Source: a virus
Strand: one strand, 5' to 3'
Virus record (IMG/VR): IMGVR_UViG_3300049893_000108
Span: 1 to 22,019 of that record
DNA length: 22,019 nucleotides
Shown: positions 19,312 through 22,019 of the stretch, piece after piece
How the letters are laid out: each line of letters opens with the position of its first letter
Numbering within the stretch: the stretch's first letter is position 1
Position numbers and translations under genes: made by a program
Notes under the pieces: generated by a model
What the model saw: the letters and a program-made list of their open reading frames with translations, nothing else
Database searches by the model: none
Told to the model about the DNA's origin: nothing

Positions 19312-21678
19312 TTATCGAGCGCGTGAGTATTTGAATGGGTTTTCCGCAAATGCCGCGTAAATTATGGTATTTCCTGAACCGTTAATTCCAGCGCCAGTTG
19401 TCCTAACTTTGAAACCATTTGATAAAATATCCAACCTTGGCCTACCATCTGTTTCTGCGCCTGAAGTATTTGGAAATAACTCCAACCCTGCCGCATTATA
19501 TGTATCACGAGAAGTATCAACTATTTCCCAATCAGCAGTTCCAAGACTTGCATTTTTATATAAAATAAAACGAGGGCGGAAATTTGTAAAAATAAATGGC
19601 CCATCTGAGTTTGCTGTCCCAGACCATGAACCCATAGCACTATAGCCAGAGACAGCGGCGAAGCAGTAGGCGACGTAGGTTGACCCGTTATCGTTTGTTC
19701 CCCACCCACCACCAGCGCCAATAGTAAACACAGATGATGTTGGAGCTGTATTGTTCCAAGCTGAAGAGCTAGATGTAGATGCGATTGTAGAATTTAATTG
19801 TAGATAATTTGTTGCACCAATGGATGCGTGATAAACAATCCAAGATTCACCCGCCGCATTTCTTTGTTTAACAAAGAACAAACTAGGCGCAATACCAAGC
19901 CCATGTCCAACAGTTGAACCTGCTGTGCCATTACCCGTATAAGTCACAACACTAAACCCAGCGGTAGTATTAGCCGACACGGTAGATGTGATGCTGCCAG
20001 AGGTGTTGGTTACGCCTGTGCCGCCAGCTTTCCATTGCCAGCCGACCATCGTATAGCCATTAGTAAAATTTGTGCTACCAAGGCTGAACCCATTAGAATT
20101 AAATGATGTTAAATAGTTTGCATCAGTTAACTCTGCGTTTGTGGTATTTGTTGTTAAATATAAACTTGCTCCTCTTACGGAGTCATTTATGATATTACCA
20201 CCAACATTGCTTCTTGGCTTTGTCCACACAAGATCAGGCTGAAATGTAGTTCCAATAGTATTGTTTGTGCCATTGTTAATAGTTTGAACGCCGCCATTAG
20301 CCGTATAAGTCGTAGCCGCCATATACTGTGCGCCATTAGCAATGCTTGGAGCAGGGAGATTATATGTGTTTAGTGCTTTGAAGCCTGATGGTGGTGTGTA
20401 GGTGAATGGGCGTTGGCCGAAGTTGAAATCCCAAGCGGAAGAACCGCTAGAAAAGTCAGAAACACACGGGAACATTGTCCCAGAAAGACTGCTATATGCC
20501 GTTCCTTGACTAGCATTATTTTTATAGAAAGCAAGTGTTCCGTTATCCATATCAAGAGCAACGCCTATTACATCGCCAGTTGTATAAGATACCCCATACG
20601 ATGATGCTGATCCGCTATTGTATTTACGCGCATCTTGTAGATAACCCCAGCTATTTGCCGTACTCCCACACTCTGTTGTAATAGTGTGCGATGAATTAGC
20701 AATTCCAATACTGGAAGATGTAACAGAACCAACAGTAACTTCCCAATACCATTTGCCGGAATAAACGCCTAAAGTACCACGAGTGGAAGGCGAGTTTGTT
20801 GTCGGACTTACTATGCTTAAATCAGCAGCCGACAAAGTATTGCCGCCATTATCTAATGGATTCAATACACAGTAATTTGCCGCAGTCGCGCTTGTCAGCG
20901 TAGGCACATCCGTCATGCTGTCATAGGTCGTTCCAGCCGTTAGGCTGATATTGTTAGGTGTCCAGTTATTACCGTTGCCTGACGAGTCTTGCACAAGAGT
21001 TGTCGTGCTAGTTGTATTGCTGAACGGCAGATAGAAGCCATTGGTGCCGTATGTGCCAGTGTATTTCTTTGGTTGCCATACGCCGTTAGTGTCGTATGCG
21101 CCGAATGATGATGGTGTTAGAGCTTGACCGTCGATGAAGTTAACTTCGGCAAGGTAGCCACTCAAAGTTGCACTATTGTCAGATAATGCACCAGTAGTAT
21201 GATAAACATTATTATTTATAAATCCGTTCGTGTTTAACGGCACCGTATTGTTAACAGTTAATGTTTGAGAAACACCATTTATATAAATCAACATCCTATT
21301 AGCAGATGTTGCATTTGTGCTGTCATACACAACAACTAAATGATACCATGCAGAAGGATCGCGATAAACTGCTTTTGTTATAACATATCCTTGAATTGTA
21401 GAACTAGTGCGAGTGTAAAATTCAACTGTGTCGTTATAAGCAAAATAAAATCCAGAATCATTTACACCGATTGTCCCAGCAAGAAATAATCCTTGTTGCA
21501 CTCCCAAGCCGCCGCGTTTAACCCAACCACTCCATGTCCATGTAGTGCGGTTAGATGCACTAGCTGGCGTTCTATTCAAATAGGCACTTGCAGACGAGCG
21601 GAAGCGCAAGCTACGATTAACATTGTATCCACCTAATGAACCCATCATTAAGTTATTGACTTCGACAGGTAATCCCAT
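19312..21678 (-). CDS. Tail fibre protein with LamG-like, SPRY-like and DUF7483-like domains
   Basis: A 788-aa protein, probably the host-binding fibre or tip. Residues about 22-185 form a LamG/concanavalin-like lectin domain (TWTWSGWVKRGG, WYHLVVVYDST, YINGV, YLAEVNFIDGQAL). Residues about 300-435 look SPRY-like (GKWYWEVTVGS, IGVALDMDNGTLAFYKNNAS, FPCVSDFSSGSSAWDFNFGQRPF). From about 440 the repeats of the DUF7483 type follow (VGWQWKAGGTGVTNTSGS, HGLGIAPSLFFVKQR, YVAYCFAAVSGYS, RPRFILYKN). Composition is very rich in Thr, Ser, Asn and Gly. The ATG at 21678 follows GGGTGA at short spacing. GC content changes abruptly along the gene, as expected of a shuffled adhesin. Confidence 0.85.
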   Translation of the reverse strand: MGLPVEVNNLMMGSLGGYNVNRSLRFRSSASAYLNRTPASASNRTTWTWSGWVKRGGLGVQQGLFLAGTIGVNDSGFYFAYNDTVEFYTRTSSTIQGYVITKAVYRDPSAWYHLVVVYDSTNATSANRMLIYINGVSQTLTVNNTVPLNTNGFINNNVYHTTGALSDNSATLSGYLAEVNFIDGQALTPSSFGAYDTNGVWQPKKYTGTYGTNGFYLPFSNTTSTTTLVQDSSGNGNNWTPNNISLTAGTTYDSMTDVPTLTSATAANYCVLNPLDNGGNTLSAADLSIVSPTTNSPSTRGTLGVYSGKWYWEVTVGSVTSSSIGIANSSHTITTECGSTANSWGYLQDARKYNSGSASSYGVSYTTGDVIGVALDMDNGTLAFYKNNASQGTAYSSLSGTMFPCVSDFSSGSSAWDFNFGQRPFTYTPPSGFKALNTYNLPAPSIANGAQYMAATTYTANGGVQTINNGTNNTIGTTFQPDLVWTKPRSNVGGNIINDSVRGASLYLTTNTTNAELTDANYLTSFNSNGFSLGSTNFTNGYTMVGWQWKAGGTGVTNTSGSITSTVSANTTAGFSVVTYTGNGTAGSTVGHGLGIAPSLFFVKQRNAAGESWIVYHASIGATNYLQLNSTIASTSSSSAWNNTAPTSSVFTIGAGGGWGTNDNGSTYVAYCFAAVSGYSAMGSWSGTANSDGPFIFTNFRPRFILYKNASLGTADWEIVDTSRDTYNAAGLELFPNTSGAETDGRPRLDILSNGFKVRTTGAGINGSGNTIIYAAFAENPFKYSRAR

Positions 21679-21681
21679 TTG

Positions 21682-22019
21682 TCACCCGATATTGGTCAGA
21701 AGTTGAGCCGCAATGCTTGTCGATGAACGGACTGTGTAAACCAACACATCCACCGCATTAGCCGTTGTCGTGAGCGTAGGAGCCGTCTGAGACGGGAAGT
21801 CCCAATAGGACGAGTAAGCCAGCGTCCGAGAGCCTGTGCCGTCCTGTGTAATGAAGATCACACCAGACTGACCCGCTGTGAGATTTGTCGGGTTGCCGAG
21901 CGTCCGGTTACCACCAAGGGTTACCGAGAAGTTATTAGCTACGGACATATTAACCGCAATTGTAGCCGCATCTGTCAAAGCAGATATATTAGCCGCTGCA
22001 CTTCCACTTACATATAATT
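21682..22019 (-). CDS. C-terminal end of a tail fibre protein (cut by window edge)
   Basis: An open frame enters from the right edge and ends at TGA 21682-21684. The visible 112 residues read LYVSGSAAANISALTDAATI, then VTLGGNRTLGNPTNLTAGQS, DGTGSRTLAYSSYWDFPSQT and VLVYTVRSSTSIAAQLLTNI. The TLGGNRTLGNPTNLTAGQSG and SxxxxxxLLxNxG endings are typical of the C-terminus of phage tail fibre/spike proteins. A TTG at 21978 is in frame, but the reading frame stays open upstream and matches the family, so this is a partial gene rather than a 98-aa one. It lies four bases before the next gene. Confidence 0.75.
   Translation of the reverse strand, partial: LYVSGSAAANISALTDAATIAVNMSVANNFSVTLGGNRTLGNPTNLTAGQSGVIFITQDGTGSRTLAYSSYWDFPSQTAPTLTTTANAVDVLVYTVRSSTSIAAQLLTNIG

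Noticed and set aside
20370-20604. Short open frames on both strands within the fibre gene
   Set aside because: They are shadows of the 788-aa fibre frame with no independent start signal.
1-22019. tRNA, rRNA, CRISPR array, insertion sequence or integrase
   Set aside because: No cloverleaf-like segment, regularly spaced repeat array, transposase or recombinase motif was seen on either strand by reading; a dedicated tRNA scan could not be run.

Overview
The window reads as part of a tailed, podovirus-like phage genome. It has a T7-type head-tail connector (portal), a scaffold-like protein, both terminase subunits, a LamG/SPRY tail-fibre protein and a compact lysis cassette. There are no host housekeeping genes and no tRNA, rRNA or CRISPR array. 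I see no integrase, tail sheath, DNA polymerase or RNA polymerase in the window. Replication genes are of the helper type (DnaA domain IV-like, O-like winged helix), so the phage probably borrows the host replisome. The host is uncertain. The gene-transfer-agent-type 3TM holin and the DnaA/RusA/ERF gene mix fit an alphaproteobacterium, but that is inference.

Layout: (1) 1-6444, leftward late packaging/head genes: TerS, TerL, GNAT-like protein, several small proteins, a Cys-rich protein, portal, a small protein and scaffold; the capsid gene should lie just left of the window. (2) 6445-6633, noncoding, with a perfect hairpin and a GC-rich patch upstream of terS. (3) 6634-8697, a plasmid-flavoured block: a leftward winged-helix Rep-like gene diverging from a rightward set (small basic protein, 30-aa membrane peptide, ArdC antirestriction protein) that ends in a clear terminator. 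(4) 8757-12751, leftward early genes: SSB-tail-like small protein, O-like replication protein, DnaA domain IV-like protein, RusA resolvase, Cro/YdaS-like HTH, coiled-coil proteins and a winged-helix protein. (5) 12752-12834, a divergent control region. (6) 12835-16219, a tightly overlapping rightward operon: acidic protein, ERF annealase and partner, HNH nuclease, DUF6378-like protein, small membrane peptide, coiled coil, a class I glutamine-amidotransferase-like protein, a Cys/His micro-protein, a small HTH and a final hypothetical protein. (7) 16216-22019, leftward lysis and tail genes: metallophosphoesterase, GH108 endolysin, 3TM holin, two further coiled-coil/membrane proteins, a tail-fibre accessory protein, a 788-aa fibre protein and the C-terminus of another tail protein cut by the window edge.

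Both ends of the window are leftward late genes. If the map is circular or permuted, regions 1 and 7 would be parts of one late transcription unit whose middle (capsid, tail tube, internal virion proteins) lies outside the window. Many genes overlap by ATGA, TAATG or longer stretches. Six small genes that a 60-residue cutoff misses are described here: at 3320, 7644, 11790, 14640, 15610 and 15722. A seventh, at 2720, sits inside a longer open frame with a false start.

The most unusual elements are the plasmid-like Rep/ArdC block in a lytic-looking phage, a structural-region protein with a high-potential-iron-sulfur-like cysteine pattern, the phage-encoded amidotransferase-like protein with an intact Cys-His-Glu triad, a TerS lacking its usual N-terminal DNA-binding part, and a hairpin shaped like a terminator for the strand that carries no gene there.
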